Position numbers and translations under genes: made by a program
Source: an uncultured Lentisphaeria bacterium
GTDB lineage: Bacteria; Verrucomicrobiota; Lentisphaeria; JABSQK01; CAJWLW01
Reading direction: 5' to 3'
NCBI GenBank assembly: GCA_913042885.1
Contig: CAJWLW010000094.1
Span: forward strand, 1 to 14,760
Length of the DNA: 14,760 nucleotides
Notes under the pieces: generated by a model
What the model saw: only the letters and a program-made list of their open reading frames with translations
Told to the model about the DNA's origin: nothing
The model's database searches: none
Shown: piece by piece, positions 6,641 to 14,760 of the stretch
Layout of the letters: every line of letters begins with the position of its first letter
How positions within the stretch are numbered: the stretch's first letter is position 1

Positions 6641-7744
6641 ATGCAAATCCGTGGTACGAATCTGAGCTACTGCATGAACGTCCATCCGGCGCGGACGTTT
6701 GCGGATGTGCTCGCGAATATCGACAGCTACGCCGCCGTCATCGGGCGCCGGGTGGCCGGCAATAAACCGTTCGGTCTGGGCCTCTGGGTGCCGAACACCG
6801 CCGTCTCTGGGCTGCAAGCCGCGGCACCGGAGCTGCGCCGCACGCTGGCGGAACGCCAGCTTTATGTTTTCACTTTGAATGGCTTTCCATATGGCGTCTT
6901 TCACGGCGCCCGTGTCAAGGAACAGGTGTATTTCCCGGACTGGGGCACCGCCGAGCGTCTGGACTACACCACGGCGCTGATCGACGCGCTGGCATCATTG
7001 CTGCCGGACGGCGTCCGCGGTTCCATCAGCACGCTGCCTTGCACCTACGGCAGGGAACTGCCGGCCTCGGCAATCAACAACCTGCTCGCCGCAGCACGAC
7101 ATGCCCGGCAAGTGCACACCGACAGCGGCCGCCATATTGTCATCGGCCTCGAGCCCGAGCCGGACGGTTTTCTCGAATCCGCCGCCGAAGGCATCGACTT
7201 CTGCCGTCAACTTTACGAGCGGGATCCACAGGTCCACGACTATATCGGCCTGTGTTTCGATACCTGCCACATCTGCGTCGCCGGTGAAAATCCGATGGTG
7301 TCTTTCAACGCTTGCATCGCTGCCGATGTGAAGATCGCCAAGGTGCATGTGTCTGCAGCGCTGCGTTGCGACAATCGTACCGGCGTGGCGGCACGCCAGC
7401 AGTTGTCCAGCTTCGACGAACCGGTGTATCTACATCAGACACTGGTGTGGAACGACGGCAAGTTGACCAACCGCTATCGGGATCTCGACGCTGCCCTCGA
7501 GGACAATCCTGTCGGCACCTGGCTGGTACATTTCCACGTGCCGTTGCCGTTTGTCGGCACCGGTGGACTGACTGCCACCTCGGACCAGTTGACGCCGGCG
7601 TTCCTGCAACTGGCGACCGACCACTGTCCCAACATAGAGATCGAGACGTATACGTTCGATGTACTGCCGCCACCGAAGCTCGACATCATCACCTCGATCA
7701 CCGATGAATTTGACTGGATGCTCGAGCGCCTGGCACAAGATTGA
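6641..7744 (+). CDS. eboE: EboE-like sugar-phosphate isomerase/epimerase-fold protein
   Basis: The 367-residue cytoplasmic protein matches the EboE family: FTLNGFPYGVFHG (residues 77-89), VYFPDW (96-101), GSISTLPCTYG (127-137) and IETYTFDVLPP (334-344). The fold is a xylose-isomerase-like TIM barrel. Candidate metal ligands are Glu171 (GLEPEPDG), Asp207 and His210 (CFDTCH), His236 (KVHVS), His297 or His299 (HFHVP) and Glu335. EboE belongs to the ebo cluster (eboA-F, including a UbiA-type prenyltransferase), which is linked in cyanobacteria and other bacteria to movement or processing of a metabolite precursor. Its reaction is unknown. No other ebo gene is present here; its only co-directional partner is the cNBD protein. 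No clear Shine-Dalgarno precedes the ATG. Family call: high confidence; function: open. Confidence 0.88.
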   Translation: MQIRGTNLSYCMNVHPARTFADVLANIDSYAAVIGRRVAGNKPFGLGLWVPNTAVSGLQAAAPELRRTLAERQLYVFTLNGFPYGVFHGARVKEQVYFPDWGTAERLDYTTALIDALASLLPDGVRGSISTLPCTYGRELPASAINNLLAAARHARQVHTDSGRHIVIGLEPEPDGFLESAAEGIDFCRQLYERDPQVHDYIGLCFDTCHICVAGENPMVSFNACIAADVKIAKVHVSAALRCDNRTGVAARQQLSSFDEPVYLHQTLVWNDGKLTNRYRDLDAALEDNPVGTWLVHFHVPLPFVGTGGLTATSDQLTPAFLQLATDHCPNIEIETYTFDVLPPPKLDIITSITDEFDWMLERLAQD

Positions 7745-7749
7745 AGCGC

Positions 7750-7792
7750 TGTCACCCTCGATTGGAGGCACGGCGCATGCCTGCCTGTGACA
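7750..7792. terminator. Weak nested inverted repeat between convergent genes
   Basis: TGTCAC (7750-7755) pairs with GTGACA (7787-7792). Inside, AGGCA (7766-7770) pairs with TGCCT (7778-7782) around a seven-base loop. It lies in the 119-base gap where eboE and the iron operon converge. There is no U-tract on either side, so it is a doubtful terminator. Confidence 0.2.
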
Positions 7793-7863
7793 CTCAAGGG
7801 TAAAGTACAAATCAGATTGATCGGTTGCCGTCGCCGGCATGGTGCAATCCTGAAGAAACTCTG

Positions 7864-8925
7864 TCACTCCGCGTCGAGCACGTGGATTTTCCCCGGTGGC
7901 ACGATGAAGTGGATCTCGTCGTCCGCCTTGTAAGTTGTCGTGCCGAAGTGGTGCAGCCGAATTTCACCGGCCGGACCTGTCACGCCGGCGACCGCGACCA
8001 GCAGCCCCTGAAACGACCCGTGGAAGCCGGCATCGACGACACGTCCTTGGATGGCATCTTCACTGCCGCCGACAATCTGAATGTGCTCGGGTCGTATCGA
8101 CACGATGGCCGTCTCTGCGGAACCGAGTCGCGACGGATCGATCGGCAGTTCACCGATTTCGCTCAACACCCCCTTATCCGCCCGCTTGACATCGAGAAAA
8201 TTCGATGCCCCGAAAAGTTCGGCGACGAACCGCGTGCGCGGATACTCGTAAACTTCCCGCGGGCTGCCGATCTGCAAAAGGGTGCCCTTGTTTACCACAC
8301 CGATGCGGTCGCCGACCGCCAGGGCATCGGCGGTGTCATGGGTCACCAGCAGTGTTGTCGTGTGTGTCTGGCGGATGAGCTTTACGATGTCGTCGCGGAT
8401 TTGCCGGCTGCCGACATTGTCGAGGTTGCTGAACGGTTCGTCGAGCAGTAGCAGAGCGGGGCGCGGGGCCAGCGCACGAGCCACCGCCACCCGCTGCTGC
8501 TGGCCGCCGGAGAGTTCGTGCGGGTAACGCTCGGTGAGGTATTCCAGCCCGGTCAACTCCAGTATGTCCTGCAGTCGCTCGTCGCGTTCTGCTGCACCGA
8601 ACGGGTGCAGGCCGTAAGCGATGTTGCGGCGCACGGTCAGGTGTGGGAACAGGGAGTGGCCCTGGAATACCATGGTTATACCGCGGATTTCAGGCGGCCG
8701 GAAGACGCCGGTACCGCTAAGTTTTTCTTCGTCGATGGCGATCTCGCCGTGGTCCGGAACCTCGAAGCCGGCAATCAACCGCAGCAAGGTTGTTTTGCCG
8801 CTGCCGCTTTCGCCGAGAATACAGACGATTTCACCTTTCTCGACGTCGAGCGACAGGTCGTCAATCACCACGGGCGTGTTTCGGCCGTAGCTCTTGCGCA
8901 ATGAATTGATCGTCAGGAAACTCAT
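7864..8925 (-). CDS. Ferric iron ABC transporter ATPase (FutC/FbpC type)
   Basis: This 353-residue protein hydrolyses ATP to drive iron import through the adjacent permease at the inner membrane. All nucleotide-binding motifs are intact: Walker A GESGSGKTT (38-46), Q-loop Gln88, signature LSGGQQQR (138-145), Walker B LLLLDEP (158-164) and switch His196. After residue 240 there is a C-terminal regulatory region of the FbpC/TOBE kind. The ATG at 8925 is chosen because it overlaps the permease TGA in ATGA (8922-8925) and begins directly with the ABC domain (MSFLTINSLRKSYG). A start at 9003 would add an Arg/His-rich extension read from permease sequence. It is the last gene of the operon. Assignment to iron rests on the binding protein. 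Confidence 0.93.
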   Translation of the reverse strand: MSFLTINSLRKSYGRNTPVVIDDLSLDVEKGEIVCILGESGSGKTTLLRLIAGFEVPDHGEIAIDEEKLSGTGVFRPPEIRGITMVFQGHSLFPHLTVRRNIAYGLHPFGAAERDERLQDILELTGLEYLTERYPHELSGGQQQRVAVARALAPRPALLLLDEPFSNLDNVGSRQIRDDIVKLIRQTHTTTLLVTHDTADALAVGDRIGVVNKGTLLQIGSPREVYEYPRTRFVAELFGASNFLDVKRADKGVLSEIGELPIDPSRLGSAETAIVSIRPEHIQIVGGSEDAIQGRVVDAGFHGSFQGLLVAVAGVTGPAGEIRLHHFGTTTYKADDEIHFIVPPGKIHVLDAE

Positions 8926-10589
8926 CTGTTCGAGGAGGAAATGAACCGTTCGAGAATGATGATCGGAACAATACCGGCAGCGACGATGAGCAGTGCGCCG
9001 CAAGCCGATTGCGCCACCATCTCTTCGCCGGCCAGTTCGAAAGTTTTGGTGGCCAGTGTCTCAAAATTGAACGGTCGTAGAATAAGTGTCAAGGGCAATT
9101 CTTTGAGAACATCGACAAATACCAGGGCACCGGCAGCCAGCAGCGTGCCCCTGGCCAAGGGCACATTGATGCGCAGGAGGGTGTGCATTCGCGATCTGCC
9201 CAACGACAGTGAAGCCTCGTCCATACTGCCGCACAGCCGGTCGAAGCCGGATTCCACGGGGTTCACAGCGACCGCCAGGAATCGCACCAGATAGGCGAAA
9301 AGCAGGGCAAATACCGTGCCGCTAAGCAATAGCCCCGGCGATGCCCCAAACATCCGTCCAATCACATTGATGATGCTGCGGTCGAGGTGGACCAGGGTTA
9401 CCATGACGCCCACAGCGATGACCGCACCCGGAATGGTGTATCCCAGGATCGTCGCCTTCGATACCGCTGTCATGAACACCGTGCGATGCAGGCGCACAGC
9501 GTAGACAATGAGCACAGCGGCGATCACCGTCAACAGAGCGGCAATGCTGGCCAGCAGAAAGCTCTTTACGGAAAGAGCCGAGAACGTGCCGTCGAACGCT
9601 TCCGTACCGCTTTGGTTGAACCAGAACAGCAGTTGTCCAAGTGGCAGCAGAAAGCCCAGACAAACCGGCATGAGGCAGATAGCGACCGCGCCTACAGCCG
9701 CCAGGCCGCGCAGTCGCCGATGCTCCGTCGGCCGATAGTCCGTCCCGCAAGTGGCATAGCGGCGCCGGCCGCGCTGGACGCGCTCGAGCAGCAGCACAGC
9801 AAAGACCAGACACATGAGCATCGCCGCCAGTCGCATGGCCCCGTCGGTGTCGTCCATGCCGAACCAGATATGGAAGATTCCGGTCGTAAACGTGTCGATG
9901 CCGAAGTAATGCATGGCGCCATATTCGTTCAGCACTTCCATGATGACCAGTGTCAGGCCGCCGATGATTGCGGGACGCGCCAGCGGAATACCCACATGGA
10001 AAAATGTGTAGACCGGGCCGCGGCCCAGACTGCGCGACGCTTCCAGGATACGATCCGACTGGCGTTGCAGCGAAGCGCGCGTGATCAAGTAGATGTAAGG
10101 GTAAAGCACCAGACTTACAACGACAATCACGCCCGGCAGGTTCATGATATCGAGCCAGCGCGGTGCCAGATCCAGATGGTTGCGCAGGAAGCTGTGCAGC
10201 GGGCCGGTGTAGTCGAACATGCCGGCATATGCGAAGGCTGTGATATACGTCGGAAAAGCAAACGGCAGCACCAGCATCCACGAAAAAATGCGAGCGCCGG
10301 GGAACCGGTAAAAAGTTACCAACCAGGCGCAGGTGACGCCAATCAGCAACGCCAGGCCACCGACCCCGAAAACGACAAACGCAGTGTTCAGCAGATAGCG
10401 GTGGAGCACCGTGCTTCGGATGTGCGACCACGATTCCGGTTCGTCGCCGAACAAGCTCATGCCGACGACGATCACCGGCACCAGAAGGCACAGCACCAGT
10501 GCGAACGTTGCCAGCGACCACGGCGACAGGTGATAGTGCCAGCGTAGAAAACGCCCAAGTCGCGTCCGGTTCGTGGTCCGTGTGCTCAA
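8922..10589 (-). CDS. Ferric iron ABC transporter permease, fused double domain (FutB/FbpB type)
   Basis: The 555-residue protein carries two homologous permease halves in one chain, with about twelve hydrophobic segments between residues 25 and 550. Each half has the EAA loop that docks the ATPase: EASRSLGRGPVYTFFHVGIP near 183-202 and EASLSLGRSRMHTLLRINVP near 458-477. A polar linker (about 270-295) separates the halves. One chain therefore replaces a permease dimer, as is usual for FbpB/FutB/SfuB systems. The start appears to be TTG at 10589, overlapping the binding-protein TGA in TTGA (10586-10589). The next in-frame ATG lies inside the first membrane helix. The rare start and direct overlap suggest translation coupled to the upstream gene, which may keep permease levels below those of the binding protein. 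Confidence 0.93.
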   Translation of the reverse strand: MSTRTTNRTRLGRFLRWHYHLSPWSLATFALVLCLLVPVIVVGMSLFGDEPESWSHIRSTVLHRYLLNTAFVVFGVGGLALLIGVTCAWLVTFYRFPGARIFSWMLVLPFAFPTYITAFAYAGMFDYTGPLHSFLRNHLDLAPRWLDIMNLPGVIVVVSLVLYPYIYLITRASLQRQSDRILEASRSLGRGPVYTFFHVGIPLARPAIIGGLTLVIMEVLNEYGAMHYFGIDTFTTGIFHIWFGMDDTDGAMRLAAMLMCLVFAVLLLERVQRGRRRYATCGTDYRPTEHRRLRGLAAVGAVAICLMPVCLGFLLPLGQLLFWFNQSGTEAFDGTFSALSVKSFLLASIAALLTVIAAVLIVYAVRLHRTVFMTAVSKATILGYTIPGAVIAVGVMVTLVHLDRSIINVIGRMFGASPGLLLSGTVFALLFAYLVRFLAVAVNPVESGFDRLCGSMDEASLSLGRSRMHTLLRINVPLARGTLLAAGALVFVDVLKELPLTLILRPFNFETLATKTFELAGEEMVAQSACGALLIVAAGIVPIIILERFISSSNR

Positions 10590-11653
10590 CGCCAGCCCAC
10601 GCGATCAAAAATTTGTACGGCCTCGGTGTTCAACTCGCCCAGGTCCGACAGATTCATCGTCGACGCCTTGAAATCGCCCCACGATTCGAGCAGCGGCGAC
10701 TTGGCCGTCTCCGCCAGAACCGGGTACTCGTAGTTCGACGTCGCGAACGCCTGCTGAGCTTCGCTGCTGCTGAGAAATTCCAACAACTTAACGGCGTTGT
10801 CGCGGTTCGGTGCTACCGCAGTGACACCGGCGCCGCTGACGTTGATATGCGCGCCACTGTCCGCCTGATTCGGGAAGAAGATGCCGACCTGCTCAGCTAC
10901 TTTCCTTTCTTCGGGGTTGTCCGAATTGAGCAGCAACCCGACGTAATATGTGTTCACTACAGCGACATCACCTACGCCGGCAACGACGGCTTTGATCTGG
11001 TCACGATCGTTGCCCTTTGGCGTGCGCGCCATGTTCCCAACGATGCCGGCGGCCCAGGATTCGGCGGCGCTGGCGCCGTCACGCTTGATTATCCAGGCGA
11101 GCAGGGATTGGTTGTAGACGTTCTTCGACGAACGAATGAGAACCCGCCCTTTCCATTTTGCATCGGTCAGGGCGGCGTAGGTACTGAGTTCATCGGGCTT
11201 GACCCGGTCTTTGGCGTAGACGATCACCCGCGAGCGCACGGTGAGTCCGAACCAGTGGCCGTTCCGACCACGCAGGTGCTTCGGTACATTGGTACTGAGA
11301 ACGGACGAGGTGATGGACTGCAGGAGATTCTTCTTTCTGGCCCGCACCAGGCGGCCGACGTCGACGGTGATCAGGACGTCGGCCTTGGACTCAGCACCTT
11401 CAATCTCGAGTTTCTTGATGAGTTCGTCGGCCTTGGCCTTGACGACATTGACCTTGACACCGGTCTTTTCAGTGAATGTTTTGTACAGCGCCTGGTCGGC
11501 AGGGTAATGACGGTGGGTGTAGACATTGACTTCCCCAGCAGCCTTGACGGCATCGGGTGCAGCGGGCACGGATGTATCGAATTGCTTGCTGCAACTGGCG
11601 ACTCCAAAGACGACGGTGCAGAGGATGGCAATGTTAGGTGCAATGCGTTTCAT
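10586..11653 (-). CDS. Ferric iron-binding lipoprotein (FutA-like)
   Basis: The 355-residue preprotein has a lipoprotein signal ending in VASC (Cys21), so it is probably anchored on the periplasmic face and captures Fe(III) for the permease. Likely iron ligands are in YTHRHY (His47, His49 and Tyr50 are candidates), Tyr146 (RVIVYAK) and the Tyr236-Tyr237 pair in NTYYVG, the classical ferric-binding pair. Other family marks are KADELIKKLEIEG, PKWKGR-like AKWKGRVLIRSS, GNDRDQI, VGIFFPNQ and NYEYPVL. These match FutA/IdiA proteins closely. The ATG at 11653 is chosen because it opens directly into the signal peptide. A longer frame to 11797 would run through the promoter and operator sites. First gene of the operon, followed by permease and ATPase. 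Confidence 0.93.
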   Translation of the reverse strand: MKRIAPNIAILCTVVFGVASCSKQFDTSVPAAPDAVKAAGEVNVYTHRHYPADQALYKTFTEKTGVKVNVVKAKADELIKKLEIEGAESKADVLITVDVGRLVRARKKNLLQSITSSVLSTNVPKHLRGRNGHWFGLTVRSRVIVYAKDRVKPDELSTYAALTDAKWKGRVLIRSSKNVYNQSLLAWIIKRDGASAAESWAAGIVGNMARTPKGNDRDQIKAVVAGVGDVAVVNTYYVGLLLNSDNPEERKVAEQVGIFFPNQADSGAHINVSGAGVTAVAPNRDNAVKLLEFLSSSEAQQAFATSNYEYPVLAETAKSPLLESWGDFKASTMNLSDLGELNTEAVQIFDRVGWR

Positions 11654-11706
11654 TTGAGCCCATAGTTTTTGTGGCTTTCGCCGAGCCCGGATGGCAGTGG
11701 GCGGAT

Positions 11707-11734
11707 ATATTAAAGCATTTGTTTGGCATATCAA
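11707..11734 (-). promoter_or_regulatory. Probable promoter of the iron transport operon
   Basis: On the minus strand, TTGATA (11729-11734) and TAATAT (11707-11712) are separated by 16 bases, a good sigma-70 pair. It lies in an AT-rich patch and predicts a start near 11700, with a leader of about 47 bases. The -35 box and spacer are covered by the dyad at 11720-11738. No convincing Fur box was seen. Confidence 0.5.
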
Positions 11735-11738
11735 AACA
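11720..11738. promoter_or_regulatory. Imperfect dyad (operator candidate 1)
   Basis: TGTTTGGCATATCAAAACA has arms TGTTTGGC and TCAAAACA around ATA, with six of eight positions pairing. Slightly wider arms ATTTGTTT (11717-11724) and AAACAAAT (11734-11741) pair perfectly. It overlaps the -35 box and spacer of the promoter, a classic repressor position. The left arm is identical to that of the second dyad. Confidence 0.45.
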
Positions 11739-11773
11739 AATTCAAATAAATTATTGAAAGCCCCTGGCGCTTT

Positions 11774-11801
11774 GCAGATGTTTGGCACGCCAAACATCTG
11801 C
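11774..11801. promoter_or_regulatory. Perfect 13-base dyad (operator candidate 2)
   Basis: GCAGATGTTTGGC (11774-11786) and GCCAAACATCTGC (11789-11801) are exact reverse complements separated by AC. The two-base loop makes an RNA hairpin unlikely and a dimeric protein site more likely. The core TGTTTGGC-AC-GCCAAACA resembles candidate 1, whose centre lies about 58 bases nearer the iron operon. The regulator is not identifiable. Confidence 0.55.
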
Positions 11802-12055
11802 GGTGTGAAAAGGTCGGATGGGAATATCTAACACATGATGAGCCAGATCCAATCAGGCGAATATAACGATTTCGATAGGACAAGTATCATGGGGCCCTGG
11901 CGATGCACCGTTGCCACACTCGCGGCCGATTACAGATAGATCACACGCTGCGTCGACCGTCTGTCTGCAGACACGCTGGGCCGACTCGCGCCGTTCTTTG
12001 CCTTCACTTGTATCCTCTTCCAATATCGCTTGCCGTTGGCGCTTAGGTTGGTCTA
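11802..12055. other. Non-coding stretch between divergent iron and tpx genes
   Basis: No gene is supported here. A 34-codon frame (11835-11939) lacks a well-placed ribosome site. A near-identical 15-base direct repeat is the main pattern and is listed separately. A 12-base palindrome TGTCTGCAGACA occurs at 11962-11973. Confidence 0.45.
11943..11985. repeat. Short imperfect direct repeat
   Basis: ACACGCTGCGTCGAC (11943-11957) and ACACGCTGGGCCGAC (11971-11985) match at 13 of 15 bases with a 28-base period. The palindrome TGTCTGCAGACA bridges the gap between them. Could be a binding site pair for the tpx promoter or chance. Confidence 0.3.
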
Positions 12056-12056
12056 T

Positions 12057-12084
12057 TTGACTGTCGCCACAGACGCGCTAAACT
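12057..12084 (+). promoter_or_regulatory. Possible tpx promoter
   Basis: TTGACT (12057-12062) matches the -35 consensus at five of six positions. TAAACT (12079-12084) follows after 16 bases as a weaker -10 box. Transcription would begin near 12091 and leave a leader of about 100 bases before tpx. Confidence 0.35.
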
Positions 12085-12175
12085 ACGCTCCTTAATCCAT
12101 ACCAGACCGACCGGTGATGCCGATCTTCCATGATCCGCGAGAGTGTTTCACGTCAATCCTGCCAGAAATCGTAAC

Positions 12176-12183
12176 TAAGGAGA
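12176..12183 (+). promoter_or_regulatory. Strong tpx ribosome binding site
   Basis: TAAGGAGA ends six bases before the ATG at 12190. It is the strongest Shine-Dalgarno in the window and fixes the tpx start. Most other genes here rely on overlaps or weak sites, so tpx is probably made in large amounts. Confidence 0.75.
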
Positions 12184-12189
12184 TGAATC

Positions 12190-12708
12190 ATGTCTGAGAC
12201 AAGAACCGGTGCCATCACACTCAAAGGCACTCCCTTTGATCTAAAGGGATCCCAACTCGAGGTCGGTGCAATGGCACCCGACTTTCTGCTGCAAAACTCC
12301 GACTTGGAAGATGTCTCCCTCTCTTCCTCCGCCGGCAAGACGCAAATCATCGCAACGGTCCCTTCTCTCGACACGCCGGTCTGCCAGGAGGAGACGAAGC
12401 GTTTCAACGATGCCATCGCCGGCAACGACTCGGTCGAGGTGCTGGTCGTCAGCGCCGACCTTCCCTTCGCCCAGAAGCGCTGGTGCGGATCGGAAGGCGT
12501 CGAGAATGTCACCACTCTCAGCTGCCATCGCTCCAGCGCGTTCGGCGAGGCGTATGGGGTCCAGATCGGCAACGGCCCCCTCGAGTGCTGCCTGGCGAGG
12601 GCGGTCTTTGTCATCGATGCGGCTGGGATCCTCACACACGTCGAGTACGTGACGGAGGTGGTGGATCAACCCGACTTCGATGCCGTGTTAGGCGCTGTCA
12701 CCACCTAA
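12190..12708 (+). CDS. tpx: Thiol peroxidase Tpx (atypical 2-Cys peroxiredoxin)
   Basis: Tpx reduces hydrogen peroxide and alkyl hydroperoxides, with electrons from thioredoxin. The peroxidatic site is PSLDTPVC with Thr62 and Cys65. The resolving Cys99 lies in ADLPFAQKRWCG, and the active-site Arg137 in LARAVFVID. Length (172 residues) and the full fold pattern fit the family. Three extra cysteines, Cys112 (LSCHRS) and the pair Cys133-Cys134 (LECCLAR), are not in the E. coli protein at these positions as I recall it. No signal peptide is seen, so the protein is expected in the cytoplasm. It stands 260 bases before katG on the same strand and diverges from the iron importer, which suits a peroxide-response role. 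Confidence 0.95.
   Translation: MSETRTGAITLKGTPFDLKGSQLEVGAMAPDFLLQNSDLEDVSLSSSAGKTQIIATVPSLDTPVCQEETKRFNDAIAGNDSVEVLVVSADLPFAQKRWCGSEGVENVTTLSCHRSSAFGEAYGVQIGNGPLECCLARAVFVIDAAGILTHVEYVTEVVDQPDFDAVLGAVTT

Positions 12709-14760
<2,052 letters not shown>

Noticed and set aside
8926..9003. Upstream start for the ABC ATPase at 9003
   Set aside because: The added residues are an Arg/His/Cys-rich read-through of permease coding sequence; the ATG at 8925 has the ATGA overlap and fits the family.
9387..10547. 386-residue plus-strand frame opposite the permease
   Set aside because: Its Gln/Arg/His-rich composition is typical of antisense reading in GC-rich DNA.
9322..10608. 428-residue minus-strand frame overlapping the permease
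   Set aside because: It is rich in Arg, His and Pro without any domain pattern, and lies entirely over the permease, whose membrane helices and two EAA loops are clear.
11654..11797. N-terminal extension of the iron-binding lipoprotein up to 11797
   Set aside because: It would bury the signal peptide 48 residues inside the protein and run through the promoter and dyads; the ATG at 11653 starts exactly at the lipoprotein signal.
11783..11798. Sigma-54 promoter read from TTGGCACG
   Set aside because: The GG at 11784-11785 is not followed by GC at the -12 position (AT is found there), and the match is explained by the perfect dyad.
11835..11939. 34-codon frame upstream of tpx
   Set aside because: No well-placed ribosome site and no recognisable sequence; likely chance.

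Overview
The window looks like chromosomal DNA of a Gram-negative bacterium, most likely a gammaproteobacterium. This is inferred from the moderately high GC content, the protein families, one lipoprotein with a typical lipobox, and dense operons with 4-base stop/start overlaps. No rRNA, tRNA, CRISPR array or insertion sequence was seen, and the genus cannot be named from sequence alone.

Left part (1-2335): the tail of an unidentified gene ends at 83. After a short non-coding stretch comes a 672-residue protein built from a receiver-like domain, a PATAN/DUF4388 domain, a Ras-like GTPase-type domain and a zinc ribbon. The receiver and GTPase parts appear to have lost their catalytic residues, so it probably acts as a scaffold or binding protein.

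Minus-strand operon (6112 down to 2351): four tightly packed genes. They encode a seven-helix membrane protein resembling the Pyr4/PaxB membrane terpene cyclases, FolC (folate polyglutamylation), a 98-residue exported coiled-coil protein, and an unrecognised acidic 500-residue protein. Opposite it, across a 116-base divergent promoter region, lie a cyclic-nucleotide-binding-fold protein (6229-6618) and an EboE-like TIM-barrel protein (6641-7744). The other ebo genes are absent here.

Iron uptake operon (11653 down to 7864): a FutA-like ferric-iron-binding lipoprotein, a fused double permease and an ATPase, joined by 4-base overlaps. Upstream are two related dyads sharing TGTTTGGC. One overlaps the best promoter candidate, which suggests a dedicated repressor.

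Right part (12190-14760): thiol peroxidase (tpx) and catalase-peroxidase (katG, cut by the window end), both on the plus strand. Together with the neighbouring iron importer they suggest an iron/peroxide homeostasis district. The least described parts are the folC operon with its cyclase-like and unknown members, the orphan EboE next to it, the catalytically degenerate scaffold, and the paired operator sites.
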